From contig NC_043994.1 of assembly GCF_902150065.1 (NCBI RefSeq), positions 22,944,413-23,008,412 on the forward strand: 64,000 bases of DNA, given 5' to 3'. Positions 1-12,200 of this stretch are shown piece after piece; positions within the stretch are counted from its first letter, which is position 1, and every line of letters begins with the position of its first letter. Under the pieces are notes generated by a model. The model worked only from the letters and a program-made list of their open reading frames with translations, ran no database searches and was not told where the DNA came from. Both the position numbers and the translations under genes were made by a program. This stretch comes from Myripristis murdjan. Lineage: Eukaryota; Chordata; Actinopteri; Holocentriformes; Holocentridae.

Positions 1-267
1 TTTATAAAGTTACTGTTTTCATACGCTAACTTAAGTCACAAACTTCATCTTTCATGTGCACACAGACTGCCACCATTCATTTGTCTCTCTATTTCTTGAT
101 TTTAAAAAAAGTTAGCATTAGCCAGCAGCTAAGTTCAATGCGAGACAAAAACAACACAAGGTAGCGACAAACATTAATAGTGCTTAGCTAGGAAGCAAAC
201 GTTAATGTTGGCTAGTGTTAGCAGGGCTAGCTTTGCATCATTATATGTCTTGTCCCGTTTAACTTAC
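1..267 (-). other. snx5 intron 1 (partial)
   Basis: This stretch follows the splice donor (GTAAGT on the minus strand, 267 downwards) of the short first coding exon of the snx5-like gene and runs off the window edge. It is AT-rich. No second exon, ORF or recognised repeat is visible in it. Confidence 0.5.
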
Positions 268-303
268 CTTTTCTTTATCGCTTTCATCTAGGGCAGATGT
301 CAT
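268..303 (-). CDS. snx5: Sorting nexin 5, first coding exon (partial gene)
   Basis: Twelve codons on the minus strand, beginning ATG at 303 and reading MTSALDESDKEK, end at 268 directly before a strong donor, AAG|GTAAGT. SNX5 is a PX-BAR sorting nexin of the endosomal retromer/ESCPE-1 membrane-tubulation machinery. In the mammalian protein a short acidic N-terminus ending in a charged EEDRSK-like stretch precedes the PX domain, and this exon resembles that stretch. Support for the name is mainly context: in human, SNX5 and MGME1 are adjacent and divergent, as here. The PX and BAR domains lie outside the window. The identity is an inference from a very short peptide plus synteny; a different gene with a short first exon cannot be excluded. 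Confidence 0.55.
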
Positions 304-1006
304 GGTGGGGGGGCTCACAACAGTGGAATGACTTCAGGCTGGTTAGCCAAACCGAATAACAAATATTTATTACAGAAAACCGTCCTAGTGAGCTGGTTAG
401 CTGACAACCTGTCAAATCGTTTGTCTCGCCCTCATCCTGATGACAGAACAAACCCCGCCTTAAAATGAATTTGACTGGACAGTGTCAAATTTACAAAGAC
501 AATGATTGGTTTTTATCTAATCAATCATCTTACTTTGTTGTCCCGGCGGTTTGACGTGCCCCGGGCCTAGCTTCCTTAAAAGGCGATGTAGTAGCAACTT
601 CTCCCTTTAACAGCAAACTGTACGCGTTAAAACAATGCAGACTGTGTACGTTTACAATTTCCTAACGGGCAGTAAACTCTGAGAGATGTAATGAACTAAA
701 ATTACTGCCGCCGATTGGACGCGCACACGGATACGTTTCAGCGATACCCTGAGCATTATGGGTAACGTAGTTTTTTAGTGCTACTGGTCCATTCACTAAC
801 CAGCAACTGAAACTCCAAGTCCCAGCTTCAGAGCTATGTGCAACCCAACGGCGCCTCGTTTGGGAACGGAGATTTTCGTAGCGACTTTCACCGGTGAAAA
901 ATGTGGGTGTTTAATGCTACCAAAACGAGCAGTGAATATTTATGACTACTTTTAATGTAATCTGCACGTAACTAAACCGAAAAGCAGTCTGAAACTCGCG
1001 GGAAGA
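304..1006. promoter_or_regulatory. Shared snx5/mgme1 divergent promoter region
   Basis: About 700 bp separates the divergent start codons of snx5 (303, minus) and mgme1 (1007, plus). The stretch 540-900 is locally richer in CpG than its surroundings and no TATA box stands out, as expected for a housekeeping bidirectional promoter. Transcription start sites cannot be placed from sequence alone. No other gene is seen here. Confidence 0.45.
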
Positions 1007-3539
1007 ATGTACTTATTTCCGTTGCTGAGGTGTGTTTTTGCTAAATGTGTGGTGTCAGTTGGAGGCTGTAACGTCTCTAAGCGGGGTTCTCCGTGCACCT
1101 ATGCCTTCGTGAAGAGTTTGTGTGTTCATCATGGCTTGAAGTCTCCGAAGAGAAACAGCCCGTACAGCTCCGTGGACAGTGAGCGGTATTCCTCTCTTGT
1201 AAAGTCGGTTGTCTCCTTCAAGGTGAGCTCCCAAACCCCTGAGACCCTCGAAGACGAAAACGAGCACATTTATGGACCCGTTGTCAAAGCCCAGCCGCCC
1301 TCCACAAGATCGGAGCCCAGGGTACCCAGAAGCCCTCATCCCTTCTTTAACAGTGACAAGAGTCGGCTTGATGCGGAGCCCGAGTCAGGACATCCAGCCC
1401 AGATTTTGTTGAAGCGGAGCCAGGACAGGTCCACGATCCCAAGTGTGAGCCGCATCCTTCAGAAGACCCTGTCCCCCGAGCAGATATTTTACCTGGAGAG
1501 ATGGAGGAGGAGGATGATAGCAGATCTGGGGGAGGAAGGATTCAAAGAGTACAGTCTGAGTATGTAATTGTTACCTGTGCATGTGGTGATGATGCCAAGG
1601 TTGTTGTAGTTACCTAAAACTAAACTAAAAACTCAAACTAGGTGTTTAAAAGCGTTTTAGGTAACTGAAATAAAATTAAAACTTTAGTTTTTTGGGGAGG
1701 GGGGGGGGGGGAACAAAAACTGCTTGAAACAATAACAAAACCAACCGAAATAAAATAGAATAATATTCAGAAAATGGCTTAAGTTTTCATCGTTGTCATT
1801 TTGGTCAAATTTGTCAACACAGCAAGCATGAGGAGGCATTGTTGCTAATACTTACATGCACCAAATATATGCACCACAACATACTGGGTTTATATTATAC
1901 TATCTGTGCTGGACTTGTTCTGGACACACCCCCATATTATGATGTAAAACTAATACTGAAACTAATAAAAAATAAACTAAACTTTAACATTTTTAAACAA
2001 TAAAAACTGAACTAAAAGTAGCACACTCACTCTGGAAATTAACTGAAACTAAACTGAATTGAAAACAACAATTAAAAACAAAATACAAATAGTAATGAAT
2101 CAAAAATACAAAACTTAAAATAACTTTGGATCATACTAATCTAAATGAGGATGTAAATACTAATTTCCTTGCACACGGTGATGGATGTGACTCAATGCTG
2201 TTGTTGTTTTGTTTTTGACCAGATTTATTCAGGCAAGGCAGTCTTTTCCATTCAGCTGTGGAGAGCATTCTGACTTCGACACTGGAGGACACCAAACCCA
2301 CAAAGGCATCTGGAGATTTCCCGGCTGAGATCGAGGGATACATGGAGAGCATCTCTCACATACTGGAAGATGTCAGGGGAGTGAGAGCCATTGAGAGTGC
2401 GGTGCACCATGGGACGCTGAATTATCTGGGTATTGTGGATTGTGTGGCCCACTACAGGTAAAAGTCCTGATGACTTGAAAAGACAGATGAATGCACTGCT
2501 TTTTTCCTCATTTTCTTGATCCATTTGATTTGCGGTACAATTTTCGTTCCTAGGGGTGTTCTTTGTGTCATTGACTGGAAGACCTCAGAGAAACCCAAGC
2601 CCTTCATCAGGAACACATATGACAACCCCCTTCAGGTGGCAGCCTATGCTGGGGCTTTGAACAATGATAACAACTACAAATACCAGGTGCTGTATATAGA
2701 TGAATCATAGGCATTTTTTCATTGCTTATCTCATTCTCTCTCTGTTTGTGGTTTTCAACCAGAGCTGAAGTTTCCCTAGTGCAGTGGTTTTCAAGAGAGG
2801 TCTAGGGACCCTCAGGTGTCCATGAGGAGCGTCCATGGGGTCCTCAGCTAAATTAAGTTTAATTTCATTATAATTTAATTCAGTCAGAGCTGTTCTAATA
2901 CAGAAACAATGTATGGGTGATTATTTTAACATTATGTTCTCACCACTTTGAAGCTATTTATAAAGTATGACATCTAAACCATTCAGTATTGAACATCAAA
3001 CCAAAATATCTTTTCATATCACGGTTCTTAGGGCTACATCACTTCAAGTGGGGATCTGTGGCTTATTAAATGTCACCTTGGCAGTCCAGATTAGAACATG
3101 AAAAAGTTTGAAAACCTCTTCCTTAGAAAGTTGTAAGAGGATGTATGGAATGTAGAAAAAATACTCATCCAAGTGTATCATTATGAGCTTAATATTTGTG
3201 AGACAGATTTTCTCTTGGGGAAGTAATGGATACTTGCAGGGCCTAGCTTAGTTGCCTTGAGATAATTAAGTAAAGTGCAACAGTAAAACAAAAATGCGGT
3301 CATGAGAAGGCAATACCTCATTTTTGGGTCAGCTGAAAAGGTTGACAGTTACTGTTGTATTTTTTTTCCCTGTGCCTGACGTTTAGCAGTGGGTCTCTTT
3401 GCAGGTTGAAAATGGAGTCATTGTGGTGGCCTACAAAGATGGTTCACCTGCCCATGCTCATCTGTTGAACACAGAGCAGATCCTGCAGTACTGGGAAAGG
3501 TGGTTGGTTCGCCTTGAGAAGTTCATGGAACAGAGGTGA
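1007..3539 (+). CDS. mgme1: Mitochondrial genome maintenance exonuclease 1
   Basis: Complete gene in four coding exons: 1007-1559, 2223-2457, 2554-2686 and 3405-3539. All junctions are GT/AG and the phases join correctly to 351 codons plus TGA; the human protein has 344 residues. MGME1 is a mitochondrial single-strand DNA exonuclease of the PD-(D/E)XK (RecB-like) family that trims 5' flaps during mtDNA replication. The N-terminus is basic and short of acidic residues, fitting a mitochondrial presequence. The family-typical block [17 protein letters not shown] ends exon 1. The catalytic core is visible: the aspartate of IVDCVAHY closes exon 2, and [12 protein letters not shown] in exon 3 holds the D-x-K pair. 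Exon 4 gives [14 protein letters not shown] and the C-terminal tryptophan-rich helix. It is divergent from snx5 upstream. Confidence 0.95.
2782..3121. mobile_element. Decayed hAT-type miniature element in mgme1 intron 3
   Basis: Within the intron the sequence opens with CAGTGGTTTTCAA and closes about 340 bp later with a matching inverted end, TTTGAAAACC followed by TCTT. This CAGTGGTT...AACC(A)CTG form is typical of non-autonomous hAT elements in vertebrates. Candidate 8-bp flanking duplications are imperfect, so the copy is old. No ORF. Confidence 0.45.
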
Positions 3540-3723
3540 AGAAAGTCACACTGTAGAGGCAGCTTTGTATCGACCCCGGTAATGTTTCAGTTCGATAGGA
3601 TGAAATAAGATTCTGTACAGTGTTTTTTCTTAACTCTTTTGTATTCTGACTTACATTTCTGGGGAGCAAATACGACAGAATCTTTTCCTTACCACTGTAC
3701 AAAACTCTTTGTATTTTACTGTT

Positions 3724-3729
3724 AATAAA
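3724..3729 (+). terminator. mgme1 polyadenylation signal
   Basis: AATAAA lies 185 bp after the mgme1 stop codon in the sequence GTTAATAAAGT. It is the only canonical signal close behind the gene and implies a short 3' UTR ending near 3745. Confidence 0.6.
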
Positions 3730-3745
3730 GTATAAAGTTCCATCA

Positions 3746-4439
3746 TGAACACATTTTAGTATTGTTTGACTGTAGAGTCATATCTGAGCATGTATCAACC
3801 TAATCTTGTGTTTTACTCCATAAATGTAGTCAGCAGCTCTGTGATAGTCAAACACAGGATTAGAAATATGCCCAACAGTCACAAGTACTTTTTATTTAAA
3901 ATCAAGTAAATCAAAGTGCTTTGTTGTGGAGAAAAAATATGTCACAGAGAGATGCACACTCTGGATCTAAACCAATTAAGCCATAAGTACACCACCAGGT
4001 AACTGTAAGCCATGGAAAACCCTACCTACAGTTATCTTTCAGTTAAGGTGGCTGGGCAGCAGAGTGCTCCCACACTGTTATGCTATATGACTTCAACTTT
4101 TGTGCTATAACTTTCAGTGTCCATTACCACCATTATTTAAGTTAGAGATGATGATAAGACAGATTTGAGAAGGAAAAAGTAGCATGCCTCTCTACAAGAC
4201 ATCAGTTAATGTAGATGTCGAACAGATAATTAAGCAATATCACGAGAGGGAATGCTGTTATACTGAATATCATCACGGCTGTGATTTGGTTGTACACACT
4301 AGGCTGCAGAGGAAGATGAAAAATTAACTCAGTTTCACCCCTGTTTATGGACGTCGCTAACCACTTTGATATTTTAAGACTTATGTTAATACAACAAATA
4401 GGAATAAAATCATCATTAGTGCAGAAGTAGATGTTTATG
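3746..4439. other. Intergenic, nothing recognised
   Basis: AT-rich sequence between the mgme1 3' end and the LINE relic. ORFs here are short, lack family resemblance and are read as chance. Confidence 0.5.
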
Positions 4440-5190
4440 TCAGGATCAAACTGAATATGCCAGTTTGAAAAGGCGTGTTGTGAGACGGAATTTGAAGGTT
4501 GAAAGAGAGCCATTGTTGTGGTTGTCTTGCAGGTGAAGCCTCCAGAGGCGGGGGAGAGAACAGCCAAACTCCATGGTGGTTAAGCAGGCAGATGACAGTG
4601 TAAAGTGAGCTGGGTGGCTGAATTAGATCTGAGAGCACATGAGAGTGTGAAGATATAACTTACTTCAGAAAGATATGCAGGTGTTAGGTTTTGAAGTGCC
4701 TTAAAGGTGAGAAGCAGAATCTTGAAGTCAACACAGTATTTAACAGGGAGCCAATGATGTTGCTGGAGTGATATGTGCTATGGACGGAGTTCTGGGAAAG
4801 ATACAAGCACCTGCTTTGCGGACCAGATGAAGTTTATTAAGAGACTTGAGAGGAAGATGAAAGAAAATAGAATCAAATTAGTCAGTACAGCTTGTAATCA
4901 GGGTGTGAAAAAGAATAGCAGTGATGTCAGTTGTGTCAGGGGAAGATGATTGATATGCAGGTGGAAGTGTGCTGATAGAGTAACATTGTTCAAGTGTGCC
5001 TCCAAAGATAATGTGCTGTCCAAGATGACAACTAGACTCTTAGCCCAAGGAAACGGAGGAGCTATTGTGATCTCAATAGTCAGAGAGCAAGTATCAGGTT
5101 TAGCTGAAGCGGATTTTGTACCAATGGGGAGAACCTTCACCCTGATGCCAGAGTAGGGTAGGAAACCTGTGTTGTTCCTCCTAGTCACCA
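4440..5190 (-). mobile_element. L2/CR1-type LINE, 3' part of ORF2 (relic)
   Basis: On the minus strand, reading down from 5190, the translation shows the C-terminal part of an L2-type reverse transcriptase: LVVILDSTLSLEAHLNNVT near 5030-4970, then HWLPVKYCVDFKILLLTFKA near 4750-4690, then a FKFRLTTRLFKLAY-like end near 4500-4450. This order (GVxLDSxLSxxxHI, then LHWLPVxxRIxFKxLLLxFKAL, then FKxxLKTHLF) is the usual one in fish L2. The copy is 5'-truncated and frame-shifted several times, so it is inactive. It is unrelated to the genes on either side. Confidence 0.7.
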
Positions 5191-6210
5191 ACATGGCTCA
5201 ATAAATGTCACATATCACAATCTCTTTAACTCAACATTAACACTTCAACACAACATGAACAGGTTTGATGCAGGTTTTATTCATCATTGTACTGTGTTCA
5301 CGCATTTGGATAACCAAGCTTACAGAATTTGGTCTCTGTAATGAGTGCAATGCAAAAAAGAAAAAAAAAAAAAGAATAATGTAAACGCAATTCCAAAATG
5401 ATAGAAAGTTTCTGTTGCCTGGTGTTAACCAGAAACTCAGTGAAATACCAGCACTCATGAATAGCGTAAGTAGCATATCTTCTCTCCACACAATAGATTC
5501 CGTGTTATTCATGACTGTTGATATTTCATTTGATTGCAACTTTCCAACGAACTACAAAAGAATTAAGTAAAATGTTTCAATGTATAACCAATAATTGAAA
5601 CATATGAATTTACTGGCTTCAAAAATACATTTAAAAAAATCAAGAGGAGCATCACTGCAAGATTAAATTTCTCTTCTATATCTAGTGAGCTCATAGCTTT
5701 TAATGAATGAATCTAGTAAGCTTCTGTTGTAGAATCAGCTTATTCATATCAACCCATTTACACAGCATTTTGCTTCCTGTATCAGTAAATCTCGGAACTA
5801 ATGCTGTGATTTAGGAGACATTATGCTGTGCCAATTGCTTATTTATAGCCATGAATATATATTTTCAACTGGTGAGTAGTTTTTCAAGTATAAATCTTGG
5901 GACGTGGATATTTCAACATGTAAATAACACTTTAGCTGAACAAGTTATACAGGATGAAACACACAAACAAAACACTTAATTCCAACACTTTTTCTCATTA
6001 TGGTACAACATTGTAACCACACTTTAATTCACAAGAAAGCATTTTTCCCAATACCTCAACTGTTTATGTCTGATTGAAAGAACAGGAATAATACACAATA
6101 ATCAAAACAACATTTTGCAATCTCCAGGCACATTTACATTAGATCAGTGGGTTCGAAGTTGGAGGTCATTGTCCACAAGCTCTGACATACTGACTTGGAT
6201 GGAAAGGACC
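5191..6210. other. 3' flank of GLYAT-like copy A
   Basis: AT-rich intergenic DNA. From about 5960 onward it is homologous to the 3' flanks of copies B (19110), C (24320) and D (28610), beginning with the block around AACACTTAATTCCA. It therefore marks the proximal edge of the segmental duplication. The 5191-5950 part shows nothing recognisable. Confidence 0.5.
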
Positions 6211-9200
6211 TCAAACGTTGAACTCAAACCAGGCTGCCCTGTATGAGGGATCCTCAGTAAAGCCCATCTTTTTGAAGAGCCTGTGTGACAACTCATTGTC
6301 TTCCTCTATGAAGCAGTACACTGGGTAGCCCTCAGCATGCAGCTTCCTGGCCAGGGTGCTGATCATGATTTTGGCATAACCCTTCTGTCTGTGCTCAGGC
6401 AGAGTGTATAAGATGCCCATGGCACAGTAGTTATACACCAGAATCCAGGACACTGGCTGACCCTGGTCGTCAGTGATGCAGCAGGATGGGAAGTTGCTGA
6501 TGTAGTTTTTTACATTCCAATAGCCCACCTCGTCCCCTCCAAACTTCCATGTGCTGTTCACTAACTCAACATGGGAATCGTTAAGAGATGAAATCCTTGA
6601 TTGGAGTTCACTGAAGATTTGAAAAGAGGGTAAAATTACAATCACCCCTCATGCAATTGATCTGTAATCTGACCAGACTTTTCCTAACTTGGATTTAGCT
6701 GAAACATTTAGACATGAACCTACACAGTTTTAGTGATACAATAAGAAAACATACCTTTCAGTTTCTACTGGGGGCAAAGTGCTGCAGTCTGGCAGGTACA
6801 TAGTATGCACCACGCAGCGAAGCTGGGCATTGACGCCTCGGGCAGAAGACACGTCTTTTAACAAGGTGGCATGGGTGAGATCAAATCCTGTGGGTCAAAA
6901 GATTTGCATGTATTGACAAATCAGTCTCATATTTCTCTTTGCAAACAGTTCTCAGCCAAAACTGATTTGTGCTGCTGTTGTGTTTGCATGTGTCTGTGAG
7001 GACAGTTCTTCCAGATGCACCTACAGCTGCACAGCTCTGTCCTGAACTCACCTCCCACCATAAAATAAGTGCTCCAGTCAAGTGAGTTCTCCTCTGTCAA
7101 CATTCTTCTCAGTATCTGTTCATCTGTGCTGTAGTACGACACACTGAGATGTTGTGCATGAGGGTTCTGCCATGATCAGCAAAGAGGAAAAAAAAAGCAA
7201 AGTATACTTTCTTAGGTTTTGTTGGCGTCTTTAGGTATTTGTACATTCCAGAGGTATTTGCGCTGCAGTTAGAATAAGTTGTTAAATGCAAAAAAATACA
7301 TCAGCTCATGATATATAATGCACTGTTAAGAGTTTAAACCATCCAACAATATATGCAGATATATGGAATAAAAGACCTTACAGCACCTGGACAATTTAAA
7401 TAACAGAATTTAAGGAAAGATTTCTAAGTCTGGGAATCGCCCATATTCTCTCTTTTAGGACACGTGACTTGTTTCATGAAGACCCCATTTGATACTCAAG
7501 CACATTTCACTTTCTTATACTTCTGTTTAAATAGATGCTGAAAGCTGTGCTTTTTGTTATGACCAGGGGTCATGTATCTGTTGTGTTTACTTTTTGTTGT
7601 GTGCTGACAGCTCTTTCTCTCCCCTCCCTCTCTGCATCAGAAATCAGCTGTCTGTTTTCATGAGCTGCAGGTGTGCGAGCCTCTCCCAGCTGACCACGTG
7701 ACCGAGCTGCTGCCGCTGATTGGCTGATCATTCCCTTTAAATGCCAGCTGATCCCAGCCGTCAGTCTCTGACTCTCTGACTCCCAACCGACAGCAGCCAA
7801 CTATTTCCAGCGTCTGTAATTTGAGTGTTAGATAGACATCGGTTTTGAATAGTGGAAAATTATCTGCCCTTAGCATTGTGTGTTTTGTGGTGACCCTGTC
7901 ACCACCTTTGTAAATATTGTAAATATTAGTGAGAGAAGTAGCAGTCCTCTGTAGGAGGGAGAAGCCTTTTTGTTATAGTTCTTTTTCTCCTGTTTTACTT
8001 TAGATTAGGAGGTAGGTAAGTTTGATTGTCTTTTGTTTAATTTGTTTTCTAACAGGTAAGGCAGGGAGTTTGAGTTAGCGGTTTTATTTATTATTTTGGC
8101 TGTGCTCTCTCTGAAGTTTAATAAAACTGCTACTTTGCCTTCAAAATAGTGTATTGTTGGCTGGTGTACTTGGGAGTGGGAAGAGCAGGGCAACCATCGT
8201 GTGTGACCCTGGTGCCCCTAGGCCAGGGTCATAACATGATTTGGGGGCTCGTCAATTATTTTATTCGTTCGTCGTTTCGGGTAAGTTTGGTGAGTATTTG
8301 TCTTTTTGTCTCTGCTTGTCTGGCTGGCAGTCTTTTCTTTTGTGGGGGTGGCGGTATGGAGTTTAAATTGGAGGATTTCGCTACTGATCCAACAGTGGCA
8401 AAATTGGATAGATGTACGAGGGATGATCTGTGTCTGATTGCAACTTTTTTTGATGTGCATGTGCCTCTGAATGCAAAAAAACAAGAAATCAAGGAGCTAG
8501 TCTTTCAGGAGCTCTGTGCCAGGGGTTACTTTGAATCAGCTTCTGAAGTTGGAGCTGAGGGTGAAGCTGGTGTTACAACCCCACTCATGGACCCCCCTTC
8601 GCGAGGAATGAAAACTGAGGATCTCGCATTGACACTGCGTATAAGGGAGGTGGAGCTGCGAAACCGTGAGTTGGAGGTGGAAGCCATGCACTTGAGGGTA
8701 AGGGCTCTGGAGCTAGAGAGGGGAGCCTCTGTAGCTACCAGTCCCATCCCAGCATCCCAACCACCCTTACCTAAACCCCGAGCTCGAGACTGCTTTGATG
8801 TGAGCAAGCACATTGCCTTAGTCCCACCGTTCAGAGAGTCTGAGGTTGACTCCTATTTTAATGCTTTTGAGCGCATAGCAGCTACTCTGAACTGGCCAAA
8901 AAATATGTGGTCCCTCCTGCTCCAATGTAAACTGGTAGGTAAGGCTCAGGAAGTATGTACATCTCTGTCTATAGAGGATAGTCTTAACTATGATATTGTG
9001 AAAGCCACCGTACTTCGTGCTTATGAATTAGTGCCTGAAGCCTATAGGCAGAAATTTAGAAAATGTGAAAAGACTGCCACCCAGACTTATGTAGAGTTTG
9101 CGAGAGAGAAAGGCGCGCTTTTTGACAAATGGTGTCAGGCCAGCAAGGTTAAGTCTATGGATGACCTTCGTGAGCTCCTCCTGCTGGAGGAATTTAAAAA

Positions 9201-12200
9201 CTGTCTCCCAGAGCGTGTTGTTGTTTATTTAAATGAACAGAAGGTCTCATCTATTACTGCTGCTGCCGTATTGGCCGATGAATTTGCGTTAACGCACAAA
9301 AGTGCCTTTTCTCCTCCAATTCGGCGGGATCCAGTTCCCAGCAGGAGAGTTAGGTCCCCCAGAAGTGTTCGCCGTGACCCCACTGCTGTGTCGGAACAGC
9401 GAGAATGTTTCTATTGCCATGAGATAGGACACCTCATCGCCAACTGCCCCACTCTTAAAAAGAAAGAGCTGTCCAAAAATGCCAAAACACCCTCACCGGT
9501 TGGTCTGATTCACACCAAATCCACATCTATTCCTCCTCAGCCCTCAGTCGAGTGTGAGGAGATCGATGAAGATTTCCGTCCGTTTGTGACCAAGGGCTCT
9601 GTTTCTTTAGTGGGTGAGGCAGATAGCGTCCCAATTACTATCCTCCGGGATACCGGTGCAAAACAATCATTCGTGAAGGTGTCCTGCCTTTTTCGGCTGA
9701 CTCATATTATGGCGCAGATACTCTGGTGTGGGGAGTAGAGTTGACTGCGGTGCGTGCGCCTCTCCATTTTGTCCAGCTAACCTCTCCAGTCGTGTCAGGC
9801 AAATTCAAAATTGCTGTGAGGCCCCAGCTGCCGATAGCTGGCATTGACTTAATTCTTGCAAATGATGTGGCGGGGGGGAAAGTTTTTCCGTCCCCGGTAG
9901 TTACTGACGACCCGACCTTCACGGTTTGCGTCTCGCCCGCTGCGCTAGACTCGCCCCCTCTGTTTCCTGTGTGTGCCGTCACTCGTGCGCAGGCACGTAA
10001 AAATGCTGACTGTGTGGAATTACGTGACTCTTTTCTGTGTGATTTTGTTCAGACGGGCACAATCCCCGAAACTTCTGAGTGTGTGGATTTAGGTGACTCT
10101 TTAAGTGATTCTGTTCAGACAAGCGCAGCCCACAAAAATGGTGACGTAAAATGTAACGTGTCTGTTGAGCTTTGCCCCGATGAGTGTCTGAAAATGCCAG
10201 TAGATAGGGAGCATCTCATTAGAGAACAGCAAACTGACCCCACTTTAACATACTGTCTGTCCCAGGTAAATAAGCAATCCCCTGATAAGACTGTGACTTA
10301 CCTTCTGGATGATGGTGTTCTGATGCGCTGTTGGTCTTCGAGTGTTACACATGAGTCCGTGCGACAAATTGTAGTCCCAAAGATTCTCCGCTTGCAGGTC
10401 TTGACTCTGTCCCATGATCATTGTCTGTCTGGTCATTTAGGTATCAGCAAAACCTATAAACGCATTTTGCGTTATTTCTTCTGGCCCGGCTTAAAGTCGG
10501 ATGTGGTTAAGTTTTGTCGTTCGTGCCACACCTGCCAAGTCTCTGGTAAACCGAACCAAAAGATTCCTGCTGCTCCACTGCATCCCATTCCAGTAATTTG
10601 TGAACCATTTGAGCATGTCATTGTTGATTGCGTTGGGCCTTTACCAAAAACCAAGTCTGGTCACCAGTACATCCTCACGGTGATGTGTGCAGCCACCCGT
10701 TATCCTGAGGCTATCCCGCTGCGCACACTGAAGGCCCGTGCCATTGTCAAAGCACTTGTAAAGTTCTTCTCCACATTTGGTCTTCCCAAACGCATCCAAA
10801 GCGACCAAGGCACAAATTTCATGTCTAAGATTTTCGCTCAGGTAATGTCTGAATTAAATGTCAAACACCAAACGTCCAGTGCCTATCATCCAGAGAGTCA
10901 AGGTGCCCTAGAAAGGTTTCACCAGACGCTTAAAAGTATGCTTCGCAAATTCTGCACGGAGTCGAACCGTGAATGGGATGAAGGGTTGCCTTTGATGATG
11001 TTTGCTGTGCGGGAAACTCAACAGGAGTCCTTGGGTTTCAGTCCCGCTGAGTTAGTTTTTGGTCACACTGTGCGCGGTCCTCTGCGCCTGTTGCGGGAGC
11101 GGTGGCTCTCCCACCAGTCCAGTGGCCAGAACATTTTGGATTATGTCAGTTCATTTCGGGAGAGATTACATCACGCTTGTGAAATGGCCCGTGAGTCTCT
11201 CTCCTCTGCTCAGTCCAAAATGAAGCAAAATTTTGATAAGAAAACTGTGGTGCGTTCTTTTCAGCCAGGTGACCGTGTTTTAGTTTTGTTACCTGTTGGT
11301 GGCTCTGTAATGCAGGCAAAATTCTCCGGCCCATATGTAATTGACCGCAAAATCAGTGACGCAGATTATGTGATCCAAACCCCCGATCGTAAAAGGAAAA
11401 CTCGTGTGTGCCACATCAACATGCTCAAACAGTATGTTGACCGCGCATCAAGTGCCTCGTCGCCGGTAGTCTCTCCGGTAGCCTCCGTCGCTGTCTCCCG
11501 GCCCGCTTATGACCCAAAAGATGACGGGCTGGATGACATTGGCGCTTCTGTTTTATGTGCTCGCCTGTGTAACACTGAGATTTTGTCCAATTTAGATGCC
11601 CATTTGGCACACTTGTGTGATTCGGCCAGAGGTGACATTAGTAAGCTCATCCAAAATTTCCCAAAACTTTTCGGTGGTACTCCCACCCAAACACACGTAC
11701 TGTCTCACGACATTGACGTAGGGAATCACAAACCCATAAAACAGCACGCATATCGTGTCCATCCAACCAAACGTGCTGTAATGCAAAAAGAGGTAAAGTA
11801 TCTCTTGGAGAATGGTTTTGCTGTTCCCAGTTGTAGTCCCTGGAGTTCACCATCGTTGTTGGTGCCAAAATCCGATCAGACCCCCCGTTTTTGCAATGAT
11901 TATCGGAGGCTGAATAGCATCACCAAACCCGATTCATTTCCTCTCCCGCGCATGGACGATTTGGTCGACCGCGTGGGCTCGGCCAAATTTGTCACTAAAT
12001 TGGACCTCCTTAAAGGATATTGGCAAGTTCCACTTACACCCCGTGCCTCTGAAATTAGTGCCTTTGTCACCCCGGATCATTTCCTGCAATACACCGTCAT
12101 GCCGTTTGGTCTACGGAACGCACCTGCCACTTTCCAGCGGCTGATGAATACAGTGTTGTGTGGCGTTGAAAATTGTGGTGTATATTTAGATGACATTGTT

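Noticed and set aside
4202-4638. Minus-strand ORFs of 121 and 67 codons as genes
   Set aside because: They overlap the end of the decayed L2 LINE and low-complexity intergenic DNA; no start context, no domain.
7570-8193. Several 60-76-codon ORFs inside the LTR
   Set aside because: They are on the antisense strand, are duplicated exactly in the other LTR, and lack any family resemblance.
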